A DNA stretch of 57,907 bases from JAEUIV01 sp033763795 (GTDB lineage Bacteria > Planctomycetota > Phycisphaerae > Phycisphaerales > UBA1924), in NCBI GenBank assembly GCA_033763795.1, contig JANRJV010000031.1, forward strand, positions 1 to 57,907, in the 5' to 3' direction. Numbering within the stretch: the first letter of the stretch is position 1; each line of letters opens with the position of its first letter. Shown here piece by piece: positions 41,357 to 48,580 of the stretch. A program made the translations under genes and the position numbers. The notes under the pieces were generated by a model, which saw nothing but the letters and a program-made list of their open reading frames with translations, was not told where the DNA came from and made no database searches.

Positions 41357-41991
41357 GCGAGCGACCGACGCTGACACTGCGGACGAAGGGCGAGGACCAG
41401 ACGATGGCGCTGGGTGTGCGGCTGGCGGCGCTGCTGCGGGCGGGCGACGTGGTGGCGCTGGAGGGGGACCTGGGGGCGGGGAAGACGCGGCTGGTGCGCG
41501 GGATCGCGCGGGGACTGGGGCTGGATGAGTCGGCGGTGTCGAGCCCGACGTTCGTGATCGCGAATGTGTACGCGGCGGAGGGGCGGACGCCGCTGGCGCA
41601 CGTGGACGCGTACCGGTTGAGCGGGCCGGATGATCTGCCGGCGGTGGGGTGGGACCGGCTGGATGACGGGCGGCACATTCTGGCGGTGGAGTGGGCGGGG
41701 CGGATCGAGGCGGGACTGCCGGCGCGGGGCGAGGCGCGGCGGTGGGACATCGCGATGGCGCACGAGGGGGAGGAGGAACGGCGCGTGACGGTGGAAGGGC
41801 CGCCGGGGCGCACGATCGACGCGCTGGGGGCGGCGCGGAAGGTGTGCCGAACGTGCGGCGCGGCGCTGCCGGTCGGGGCGAGCGGCGCCTTCTGCGGCGA
41901 GCGGTGCCGACTGGCGGACCTTGGCAAGTGGCTGAGCGGCGCGTACCGGATCAGCCGCCCGATGAACGAGCGGGATCTGGAAGAAGGGTGA
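41353..41991 (+). CDS. tsaE: TsaE tRNA threonylcarbamoyladenosine ATPase fused to a YacG-like zinc finger
   Basis: TsaE is the P-loop ATPase that works with TsaB and TsaD to make t6A in tRNAs. Residues 1-155 are a full TsaE: 'GDLGAGKT' (38-45), 'SSPTFVIANVYA', 'HVDAYRL' and 'AVEWAGRIEAGLP'. Instead of ending at about 155 residues as usual, the protein runs to 212 with a zinc finger: Cys165 and Cys168, then Cys181 and Cys185 ('FCGERCRLADLGKWLSGAYR'). This matches the YacG DNA-gyrase-inhibitor family, whose members carry 'FCS-x-RC-x-x-I-D-L-G-x-W'. The fusion is in frame with no stop or second start in the linker. The start at ATG 41353 overlaps thiL. Whether the finger binds gyrase or tRNA is unknown. 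Confidence 0.92.
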   Translation: MSERPTLTLRTKGEDQTMALGVRLAALLRAGDVVALEGDLGAGKTRLVRGIARGLGLDESAVSSPTFVIANVYAAEGRTPLAHVDAYRLSGPDDLPAVGWDRLDDGRHILAVEWAGRIEAGLPARGEARRWDIAMAHEGEEERRVTVEGPPGRTIDALGAARKVCRTCGAALPVGASGAFCGERCRLADLGKWLSGAYRISRPMNERDLEEG

Positions 41992-41998
41992 GCAAGGT

Positions 41999-42045
41999 CG
42001 AACGAGACGTTCGAAGGCGAGACTCACCGTCGAACGAAGCGTTCG
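41999..42045. repeat. pair of 15-base palindromes CGAACG-N3-CGTTCG
   Basis: CGAACG-AGA-CGTTCG at 41999-42013 and CGAACG-AAG-CGTTCG at 42031-42045 are perfect palindromes with the same arms and start 32 bases apart (about three helical turns). Both are preceded by GT and lie directly after tsaE. They could be hairpins in the transcript, a protein-binding pair or a small genome-wide repeat. Confidence 0.75.
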
Positions 42046-42433
42046 GCCGTGGCGCCTGAGCAGTCGGCAGTTGGGACGGGAGTGGGGAGTCGTCGGTGGG
42101 CAGTGGTGAGGCGGGGCGGGCTAAACCCATGCATGGGCGATCGTGTGCGGCCTTTGCGGGACTTCCGCTTGCACGGGCCGCGCGTGCCGGGAGGTTCGGG
42201 GCGCGGCCGCTGCAGTCGGACGTGCCCGTGTGACGGCCGCTCCCGGCGGCTAGTCCGTCACAGAGGGATGCGCGGACCGGGGCGTGCGCACGGAGGGGAA
42301 GTGCTTGAGGTGAGGCGTCGCGCGGCGACGGCCCGAACGATCGCGTGCGGCGTGGGATACGAAAATGTGAGGGATGCGACGGGGCGGCGCGGGAACGCTG
42401 CGGGGTGGAGCGCGGTGTGTGCGCGCGGGGAGG
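42046..42433. other. intergenic region, 388 bases, between convergent tsaE and fur-like genes
   Basis: This G-rich stretch shows no recognisable coding region in either strand. It contains the 12-base palindrome CCCATGCATGGG (42126-42137) and several CGAACGATCG-like words. No T-tract terminator, tRNA, or DnaA box (TTATCCACA or near variants) was found. It is the largest gap near the strand-composition switch. Confidence 0.4.
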
Positions 42434-42898
42434 TCAGAGGCCTGTGGCGTAGATCATGAAGCGGTGGCTGGCGGCGCGGAGGCCGTGCTCCCGGCAGACT
42501 CGTTCGCGGATGGCGGCGAGTTCGGGGATCTCGATGGAGATGACCTGCTTGGTATCGAGCCTGACGAGGATCTCGCGTGGGCGGCGGCCGTAGGTGAGCT
42601 GGAAGTGTGCCTGGTCGGCCTCGTAGAGGATTTTCTGGAGGATTCCGGCGTCTTCGAGGAGCTTGATGGTTCGGTAGACGGTGGCCTTGCTGATTCGGCG
42701 GCCTTCGCGTTTGAGCTGCTGCTGGAGCTGTTCGGCCTCGAAGAGGTCGTCCATGCGGATGAGCGTGTCGAGGATGTGGGCGCGTTCGGGGGTGTACTTC
42801 TGGCCGACGGCCTTGAGGTGCCTTCTGAAGACGGCGCAGAGCGGGTCGAGTGGGGGGAGCTCTTCGTCCGGGCTGAGTTGGACGGGCTTGAGGTCCAT
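42434..42898 (-). CDS. Fur-family transcriptional regulator lacking canonical metal ligands
   Basis: This 154-residue protein has the Fur winged-helix: 'KYTPERAHILDTLIRMDDLF', 'RISKATVYRTIKLLEDAGIL' (recognition helix, very close to Fur) and 'FQLTYG'. In typical Fur the dimerisation domain carries H-H-H-D-H-L-I-C-L-D-C-G. Here the same place reads 'GRRPREILVRLDTK', so the His cluster, Asp and both Cys are gone. The C-terminal Cys pair is also missing, and only one His ('ASHRFMIYATG') remains. The family fold and DNA binding are probably kept, but control by iron, zinc or peroxide as in normal Fur/Zur/PerR is unlikely. It is the last gene of a minus-strand cluster with polX, 16 bases downstream of it. 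Confidence 0.85.
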   Translation of the reverse strand: MDLKPVQLSPDEELPPLDPLCAVFRRHLKAVGQKYTPERAHILDTLIRMDDLFEAEQLQQQLKREGRRISKATVYRTIKLLEDAGILQKILYEADQAHFQLTYGRRPREILVRLDTKQVISIEIPELAAIRERVCREHGLRAASHRFMIYATGL

Positions 42899-42914
42899 GC
42901 GTGATGCATCGTAC

Positions 42915-44690
42915 TCACCGCTTTGAGCGGAGCCACTGGGCGAGCTTTTCGGGCTCCCACGTGTTGACGCACCGGGCGGGGTCGAGGCCGCCGCGGCGGG
43001 CGGTGAGGACGCCGAAGCGGAGGTGATCGAAGTCGGCGTGCTTGTGGACGTCGCAGTTGATGGCGATGAGGGCGCGGGGCCCGGCGGCGGCGAGGGCGGC
43101 GCGGACGTGGATGTCGCGGAGATCGAGCCTCATCCAGTTGGAATTGATCTCGAGGGCGGTGGCGTGCTGGGCGGCGGCGGCGGCTATTTCGGCGATGTCG
43201 GGGGCGAGTCCTTCGCGCTTGTTGATGAGGCGGCCGGTGGGGTGGGCGATGATGTGAACGAGCGGGTGGGTGGCGGCGCGGATGAGGCGGGCGGTGGCGG
43301 CGGCGGCGTCCTGGCGGAGCGCGGAGTGGGGGGAGGCGACGACGATGTCGAGGAGGGCGAGCAGGTCGTCGTCGTAGTCGAGCGAGCCGTCGGCGAGGAT
43401 GTCGACCTCGCTGCCGGCGAGGAGTCGGATGCCCTGGACGCTGGACTGTGCGTGGCGGACGGCGTCGATGTGTCGGCGGAGTTCGTCGGGCTTGAGGCCG
43501 CCCGAGATGGCGCTGCTCTGCGAGTGGTCGGTGATGGCGATGGTGTGGAAGCCGCGGGACCTGGCGGCCTCGGCGAGCTGGACGATGGAGAGCTTGCCGT
43601 CGGAGGCGGTGGTGTGGGCGTGGAGCTCGGAGCGGATGTGGCTGAGGTCGACGAGCGGGGGCGGGGGTGCGTCGATATCGCGCTCTTCGCGGAGCTCGGG
43701 GGGGACGGGGGGGAGGCCCAGGGCTTTGAAGATGTCTTCTTCGGAGGCGGAGGCGATGGGGGTGATGCTGCGCTGGTGTGGGGGGAGGGGGTCGTTGTCT
43801 TCGGGGTAGAGGCCGTATTCGTTGAGGGTGAGGTTCTTCTTCTGGGCGCGCTCGCGCACGCGGACGTTGTGTTCTTTCGAGCCGGTGAAGTAGAGGAGGG
43901 CGGCGCCCCAGCTTTCCTCGGGGACGATGCGGAGGTCGGCCTGTACGGCGTGGTCGCCCGCCTGGAGCCTGACGGAGCACTTGGCCTCGCCGGCGGCGAG
44001 GACCTTGGTGACTTCTGGCATGGATGTGAATGCGGCGCGGGCGGCGGCGGGGTCGGAGGTTGCGACGAGGATGTCGAGATCGCCGATGGTGTCGCGGCCC
44101 CGGCGGAGCGAACCGGCGAAGTGGGCGCGGGCGACCCCGGGGACGCGGCGGAGGCGCTCGGCGAGTCCTTCGGCGATGGGGGCGGCGATGCCCAGGGGGA
44201 GGCGCTCGACGGCCTGCTGGGAGAAGAGGAGAGCGGCGAGGATGTTCTCGACGGTCTTCTTGCCCATCCGGGGGAGCTTGAGGATGGACTGGTCCTCGAT
44301 GATGCGTCGGAGGTCGTCGACGCTCTGGACGCCGCCTTTCTGCCAGAGGACGCGGATGGTCTTGGGGCCCAGACCCGGGACGTTCAGCACGTCGAGCAGT
44401 CCGGGTGGGACGGAGGCGCGGAGGCGCTGGTGCTCCTCGATGATGCCGGTGCGGGCGAACTCGGCGATCTTGTCGGCGATCTTCGGGCCTATGCCTTCGA
44501 TGTGGGTGAGCGCGGCGGGGCCCTGCTCGCGTGCGATGGAGCAGAGGTCTTCGGGGCGGCTCTCGATGGCGCGTGCGGCGCGCTGGTGGGCGATGATGCG
44601 GAACTTGTCCGCGCCGGTGAGCTCGAGCATCTGTGCCATCTGGGCGAGCAGGTCCGCGAGGGGCTGGTTTCCGCCGCTGTCCTGTGCCAT
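42915..44690 (-). CDS. polX: PolX-family DNA polymerase/3'-5' exonuclease with PHP domain
   Basis: This is a 591-residue enzyme of the bacterial PolX type, which fills small gaps in base-excision repair. The N-terminal 8 kDa-like and helix-hairpin-helix region has 'MAQMLELTGADKFRIIAHQR' and 'LTHIEGIGPKIADKIAEF'. The nucleotidyltransferase palm has 'HFAGSLRRGRDTIGDLDILV' with the metal-binding Asp pair. A Pol-beta-like thumb part follows. The C-terminal PHP phosphoesterase (about 345-591) starts 'SELHAHTTASDGKLSIVQLA' and has 'IAITDHSQSSA', 'GSEVDIL', 'IIAHPTGRLI' and 'EINSNW', a complete set of metal ligands. The ATG at 44690 is chosen because homology starts there; the frame upstream overlaps the next gene. 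It is the penultimate gene of the recG cluster. Confidence 0.93.
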   Translation of the reverse strand: MAQDSGGNQPLADLLAQMAQMLELTGADKFRIIAHQRAARAIESRPEDLCSIAREQGPAALTHIEGIGPKIADKIAEFARTGIIEEHQRLRASVPPGLLDVLNVPGLGPKTIRVLWQKGGVQSVDDLRRIIEDQSILKLPRMGKKTVENILAALLFSQQAVERLPLGIAAPIAEGLAERLRRVPGVARAHFAGSLRRGRDTIGDLDILVATSDPAAARAAFTSMPEVTKVLAAGEAKCSVRLQAGDHAVQADLRIVPEESWGAALLYFTGSKEHNVRVRERAQKKNLTLNEYGLYPEDNDPLPPHQRSITPIASASEEDIFKALGLPPVPPELREERDIDAPPPPLVDLSHIRSELHAHTTASDGKLSIVQLAEAARSRGFHTIAITDHSQSSAISGGLKPDELRRHIDAVRHAQSSVQGIRLLAGSEVDILADGSLDYDDDLLALLDIVVASPHSALRQDAAAATARLIRAATHPLVHIIAHPTGRLINKREGLAPDIAEIAAAAAQHATALEINSNWMRLDLRDIHVRAALAAAGPRALIAINCDVHKHADFDHLRFGVLTARRGGLDPARCVNTWEPEKLAQWLRSKR

Positions 44691-44700
44691 GGGCGTGAGT

Positions 44701-45141
44701 TTACGCGCCGCGCGCGGGGCGGCGCTGGGCGGTCCTGGCGGGCGGGGCGGGAGCGGCGGGGTAGCTGCGGATGGTGACCTCGGTGTAGCCGTCGCGCTGG
44801 ACGGCGGGTCCGGCGAGATGGACCATGGGCTCGTCGGTTTCGGAGGTTGAGTGGGGATCCGGGGGCGTGTCGTAGAGCTGGGCGAGGCGGGCTTCCACGG
44901 CGTCGACGATGGCCTCGCGTTCGTCCGCCGGGGCGAGGAGGAGCGCGGCGAGCCAGCGTCGGCCCAGCTCGAGGCCCGAGCCGCCGGGCATGCGGAGGAG
45001 CTCAACGATCGCTCGTGCGTGATCGTTGGGCAAGAGCGTCGGCGACGGAGAGGGCTCTGGCGCGGGCAGTATCGGGGGCTGCGACGGCGGGGACGCCGCC
45101 CGGCTGTCCGGGCGTGGCTTGCGCGCTGACGGCTGATTCAC
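44701..45141 (-). CDS. hypothetical protein, 146 residues
   Basis: No known family is recognised. From GTG at 45141, with GGAG seven bases upstream, the protein has a Pro/Ser-rich N-terminal third and a helical core ('NDHARAIVELLRMPGGSGLE', 'LGRRWLAALLLAPADEREAI', 'VDAVEARLAQLYDTP'), then a beta-like tail ('HLAGPAVQRDGYTEVTIRSY'). Its first 140 bases overlap the end of the preceding HTH gene in another frame. A later start (TTG near 45034 or ATG near 44994) would shorten or remove the overlap. Its stop is ten bases before the polX start, so it is probably part of the recG cluster. The function is unknown. Confidence 0.6.
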   Translation of the reverse strand: MNQPSARKPRPDSRAASPPSQPPILPAPEPSPSPTLLPNDHARAIVELLRMPGGSGLELGRRWLAALLLAPADEREAIVDAVEARLAQLYDTPPDPHSTSETDEPMVHLAGPAVQRDGYTEVTIRSYPAAPAPPARTAQRRPARGA

Positions 45142-45547
45142 GATCGCTCTCCAGCGGGGCCGGCTGCGCGGCGGCGAGGGGCCGGGCCCGCAGCCTCGTC
45201 TCCATCGTGTGGACGAAGAGTTCGATTCTATCGACGCGGTGGGTGAGCTTTTCGAGCGCGGCAGCGATGGCGGCGAGGAGCTCGGCGGGGTTTGCGGCGC
45301 TGAGGGCGTGGGCGCGGGTCTGGCTCTGGCGCATGGGCCCCTGGCCCGTGAGGAGCCATTGGGCGCTGACGTCGTAGTGCGCGCAGAGGGCGGAGAGGAA
45401 CTCGACGCTGGGGGCCTGACCCTGGAGGTAGCGGCGGACGGTCTCGGCGTTGTGTCCGGTGGTTTCGGCGACGGCGCGGTACGTCTGCCTGCCCAGGACG
45501 GCGGTGATGCGCTCGTGGAGCGGAGAGTCTTCTTCGCGGGCCGCCAC
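45002..45547 (-). CDS. small HTH (phage repressor-like) DNA-binding protein
   Basis: This 181-residue protein begins 'ITAVLGRQTYRAVAETTGHN' and 'AETVRRYLQGQAPSVEFLSA', a lambda-repressor/CI-like helix-turn-helix (about residues 12-70, 'AHYDVSAQWLLTGQGPM' is the typical close). Residues about 85-120 form a coiled coil ('LLAAIAAALEKLTHRVDRIE'). The rest is Ala/Pro-rich and probably disordered. The gene starts 24 bases after recG and is likely co-transcribed with it. It overlaps the next gene by 140 bases. Its targets are unknown; a housekeeping regulator is more likely than a phage remnant, since no other phage gene is near. Confidence 0.75.
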   Translation of the reverse strand: MAAREEDSPLHERITAVLGRQTYRAVAETTGHNAETVRRYLQGQAPSVEFLSALCAHYDVSAQWLLTGQGPMRQSQTRAHALSAANPAELLAAIAAALEKLTHRVDRIELFVHTMETRLRARPLAAAQPAPLESDRESAVSAQATPGQPGGVPAVAAPDTARARALSVADALAQRSRTSDR

Positions 45548-45571
45548 GCGGGGGTAGTTTCGCCGGGGGGC

Positions 45572-47734
45572 CTACCCGACGTCAACAAGTCCGAGCGATT
45601 CGCCGTGGGCCTTGAGGAGGCGGGAGCGGAGGAGCTTTTCGGGATCGGCGGCGAGGAGGGGCGAGCGGTCGATCCAGGCGGTGGCGTCGCGGCGTGCGAG
45701 CATGAGGAGGTCCATGTCCCGCGGGAACTGGGAGATTCTGAAGGGGGCGGCGCCGGCCTGGCGGATGCCGATGAACTCTCCGGGACCGCGGAGCTCGAGG
45801 TCTTTCTCGGCGATGTCGAAGCCGTCGCTGGTGGCGGCGAGGACGTTGAGTCGTGCGGCGGCTTCGCCCTCGAGTTCGTCGGGCCCGATGAAAACGCAGA
45901 CGGAGCGTTTGGGTCCTCGGCCCACGCGGCCGCGGAGCTGATGGAGCTGGGCGAGGCCGAAGCGTTCGGCGTGTTCGACGACCATGAGCGTGGCGTTGGG
46001 CACGTCGACGCCCACCTCTATGACGGTTGTGGCGACGAGGACGTCAAGCTCTCCCGCGCGGAAGCGGGACATGATTCGTTCGCGGGCGTCGCGGGCGAGC
46101 CGGCCGTGGACGGCGGCGATGCGGGCGCCGGCGAGGGGGCCGGCGCGGAGCTCCTGGACGAGGGACTGGACATCGCGGGTGACGGCTGGGGCGGCGCCTT
46201 CGGGAGTGGGGAGGAGGCCGGCCTCCTCGCCGATGGTGGGGGCGACGACATAGGCCTGCTCGCCCTCGTCGATGCGCTGCCTGACGTAGGCGTAGATCTC
46301 GGGGCGGATCGACTGGGAGACGACGCGGGTGGCGATGGGTGAGCGTCCGGGCGGGAGGCCCTTGAGCATGGAGACGTCGAGATCGCCGAAGACCGTGAGG
46401 GCGAGGGTGCGGGGGATGGGGGTCGCGGTCATGACGAGGGTGTGCGGGGCGGAGCGTTCGTCGGCCATCTTCTCGCGGAGTCGGGCGCGCTGGTGGACGC
46501 CGAAGCGGTGCTGCTCGTCGATGACGGCGACGGCGAGGGAGTCGAAGGTGACGGCGTCGGTGAGCAGGGCGTGGGTGCCTATGACGATGTCGAGCCGTCC
46601 GGAGGCGATGGAGGAGAGGAGGCGGTCGCGGTCGATTCCCGTGACGGCGCCGGTGAGGAGTCCGACGCGGACGCTGGAGTCGCCCAGGAGCGAGCTGATG
46701 GAGGCGAAGTGCTGCTCGGCGAGGAGCTCGGTGGGGGCCATGAGTGCGGCCTGATGCCTTGAGGCGACGGCCATCAGCATGGCGTAGAGGGCGACGACGG
46801 TTTTGCCGGCGCCGACGTCCCCCTGGATGAGCCTGTTGGCGGGGGTCGGCTTCTGGAGGTCTGCGGCGATCTCGTTGATGACGCGTTCCTGTCCTTCGGT
46901 GAGCTTGAAGGGGATGCGGGCGCGGACGTGCTCGTCGATGACGGTGTTCCAGCGGAGGGCGGGGGCGTGGAGGGTGCGGCGGACGTGGGCGCGTTTCATG
47001 GCGACGCCGAGCTGGAGGAGGAGGAGCTCGTCGTAGACGAGGCGGCGGCGGGCTTCGCCGACTTCGGCGAGCGAGGCGGGCCTGTGCATCATGCGGTAGG
47101 CGTCCGCGAGCGTGGGGAGCGCGCGCTCGCGGCGGAAGTCCGCGGGGAGATGATCCTCGATGAGGGGGAGCGCGTCGTCGAGCGCGGCGTGGATGATCTT
47201 CTCGAGGGCCCAAGAGGGGAGGTCTTCGGTGGCGGGGTAGATGGGTCGGAGGCGGGCGTCGCGGGCGGCTGGGCCGTCGGCGCCTTCGGGGATGATCTCC
47301 CAGCGGGGGTTGATGATGCGGCGCTTTGAGCCGCTCTGGGTGAGCTTGCCCTGGACCCTGAGGCGCGTGCCGGGTCGGATCTTGTCGCGGAGATAGGTCT
47401 GGTTGAACCAGACGAGGTCGAGGCGTCCGGTGTCGTCGATGAGGACGGCTTCGAAGCGCGGGCGGGGCCTGAAGGGGACGGCGCGGGTGTCCGTGATCTC
47501 GCCGCGGGCGGTGATGAGGCGACCCGCGGCGGCGTCGCTGATGGCGCCCTCGGCCTCTTCGAACTGGTGGCGGGCGGGGAGGTGGGCGATGAGCTGTCCC
47601 AGGGCGCGGATGCCCAGCCTGCGGAGGGCCTCGGCGCGGTCGGCGGTGACGTGCCGGAGCGATTCGACCGGGGAGAGGAGGGTGAGGGGCGTGTCGCGGT
47701 GTTCCGGCGTCACGGTGTGAGCATACGCGTCCAT
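45572..47734 (-). CDS. recG: ATP-dependent DNA helicase RecG
   Basis: RecG reverses stalled replication forks and resolves branched DNA. The 720-residue protein has the N-terminal wedge (OB-fold) domain ('LITARGEITDTRAVPFRPRP', 'LDLVWFNQTYLRDKIRPGT'), then superfamily-2 helicase motifs: 'RLIQGDVGAGKTVVAL' (Walker A), 'APTELLAEQHF', 'VIDEQHRFGVHQR' (DEQH/Walker B), 'MTATPIPRT', and 'ATTVIEVGVDVPNATLMV' and 'QLRGRVGRG' in the second half. The C-terminal RecG-type tail reads 'DLELRGPGEFIGIRQAGA'. The ATG at 47734 lies immediately after the T-run of a terminator and has no ribosome binding site between, so a later GTG in frame (at 'VTPEH') or a leaderless start should be considered. Confidence 0.95.
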   Translation of the reverse strand: MDAYAHTVTPEHRDTPLTLLSPVESLRHVTADRAEALRRLGIRALGQLIAHLPARHQFEEAEGAISDAAAGRLITARGEITDTRAVPFRPRPRFEAVLIDDTGRLDLVWFNQTYLRDKIRPGTRLRVQGKLTQSGSKRRIINPRWEIIPEGADGPAARDARLRPIYPATEDLPSWALEKIIHAALDDALPLIEDHLPADFRRERALPTLADAYRMMHRPASLAEVGEARRRLVYDELLLLQLGVAMKRAHVRRTLHAPALRWNTVIDEHVRARIPFKLTEGQERVINEIAADLQKPTPANRLIQGDVGAGKTVVALYAMLMAVASRHQAALMAPTELLAEQHFASISSLLGDSSVRVGLLTGAVTGIDRDRLLSSIASGRLDIVIGTHALLTDAVTFDSLAVAVIDEQHRFGVHQRARLREKMADERSAPHTLVMTATPIPRTLALTVFGDLDVSMLKGLPPGRSPIATRVVSQSIRPEIYAYVRQRIDEGEQAYVVAPTIGEEAGLLPTPEGAAPAVTRDVQSLVQELRAGPLAGARIAAVHGRLARDARERIMSRFRAGELDVLVATTVIEVGVDVPNATLMVVEHAERFGLAQLHQLRGRVGRGPKRSVCVFIGPDELEGEAAARLNVLAATSDGFDIAEKDLELRGPGEFIGIRQAGAAPFRISQFPRDMDLLMLARRDATAWIDRSPLLAADPEKLLRSRLLKAHGESLGLVDVG

Positions 47735-47765
47735 GAAAAAAGCCCGGGACGCGTGGTCCCGGGCC
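47735..47765 (-). terminator. Rho-independent terminator of the OmpA-like gene, touching the recG start
   Basis: On the minus strand GCCCGGGAC pairs exactly with GTCCCGGGC around a five-base loop and is followed by TTTTTT. The T-run ends directly before the recG ATG. Confidence 0.88.
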
Positions 47766-47797
47766 TTTGAGGGAGGCTGTCGTGATCGGCGGGGGAA

Positions 47798-48448
47798 TCA
47801 GTTGGCGAGGATGCGGATCTCGACGCGGCGGCTGTCCTTCTTGGACCCCTTGGGGTTGGAAGGGCCGTAGCCGGCGCTGTGGGTGAGATCGCCCGGAATT
47901 CCCTGCTGGTTCATGTAGCGTTCGACGGCGAGGGCGCGCTGGGCGCTGAGGTTCTCGTTGTCGGTGTACTTGCTCTTGGTCTTGCGGAGCGGGTCGCTGT
48001 CGGTGAAGCCTGCGATCTCGATGCGGCTGCCCGAGTACTGGCTGCGGATGATGCTGATGATCTTGTCGACCTCGCGGCGGCCGGCGGCGGTGAGGCTGGT
48101 CTGGCCCGGACCAAAGGCGACGTCTCCGGCGATGGAGAGGATGCGGTCGCCGCCGCGGGTGGTGGTGGCGGGCTCGGGGGGCGGGGTCTTGGTGGCGGCC
48201 TCGCGTGCGGCGGAGAGCTCGTTCTCCGCCGCGGTGGCGCGTTCGACGGCGGAGTTGCGTTCGCCTGTGACGGTTTCGAGCTCTGCCTGGAGGCGGTTGT
48301 TCTCCTCCTGCAGGCCCGCGATGGTGAGCTCCTGCTCCTTCTTGTTGTTTTTGCACCCGCCGAGGGCGAGAGCGCCGACGGCGAGTACGACGAGGAGGCG
48401 CATGGCCCGGCGGGGGCCGCCCACGAATTGCTTGTCAATACCGATCAT
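47798..48448 (-). CDS. OmpA-domain lipoprotein, Pal-like
   Basis: This 216-residue lipoprotein is predicted to link the outer membrane to peptidoglycan. It has a signal peptide with lipobox 'GALALGGC' (Cys at about 32), a long coiled coil (about 38-90, 'LQEENNRLQAELETVTGE'), a Pro/Thr linker, and an OmpA-like C-terminal domain (about 110-216) with 'DVAFGPGQTSLTAAGRREVD', 'IEIAGFTDSD', 'LSAQRALAVERYM' and 'GPSNPKGSKKDSRRVEIRIL'. The last contains the N-x-x-x-x-x-x-R-R-V-E-I motif that binds peptidoglycan diaminopimelate. GGAG lies six bases before the ATG. It has its own promoter and terminator and is monocistronic. Confidence 0.9.
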   Translation of the reverse strand: MIGIDKQFVGGPRRAMRLLVVLAVGALALGGCKNNKKEQELTIAGLQEENNRLQAELETVTGERNSAVERATAAENELSAAREAATKTPPPEPATTTRGGDRILSIAGDVAFGPGQTSLTAAGRREVDKIISIIRSQYSGSRIEIAGFTDSDPLRKTKSKYTDNENLSAQRALAVERYMNQQGIPGDLTHSAGYGPSNPKGSKKDSRRVEIRILAN

Positions 48449-48478
48449 CGTGTTCTCCAGGCAGATTTTGCCGCAAAG

Positions 48479-48507
48479 ATGAGACTCGGATTTCGCGGAC
48501 CCGTCAA
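48479..48507 (-). promoter_or_regulatory. candidate sigma-70 promoter of the OmpA-like gene
   Basis: On the minus strand TTGACG and TCTCAT are exactly 17 bases apart (5 and 4 of 6 matches). They lie about 30 bases before the ATG, so the leader holds only the ribosome binding site. Confidence 0.58.
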
Positions 48508-48580
48508 GGGCCCTCGATCGGCAAAGCGGGGCGAATTCGTTGAGTTTCGGGGTCGGGGTCGTTCGGGGGGTCGGCGGGCT

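Noticed and set aside
42126..42137. palindrome CCCATGCATGGG as an operator or origin element
   Set aside because: It is a single copy in a non-coding gap with no gene reading from it; a chance palindrome of this length is plausible.
42374..42904. 176-residue plus-strand frame across the fur-like gene
   Set aside because: It is antisense to a clear Fur-family protein and is Asp/Glu/Leu-rich shadow sequence.
46044..48356. 770-residue minus-strand frame across recG and the OmpA-like gene
   Set aside because: It overlaps two well-supported genes in the same strand but another frame, runs through a terminator hairpin, and is Arg/Pro-rich low complexity.
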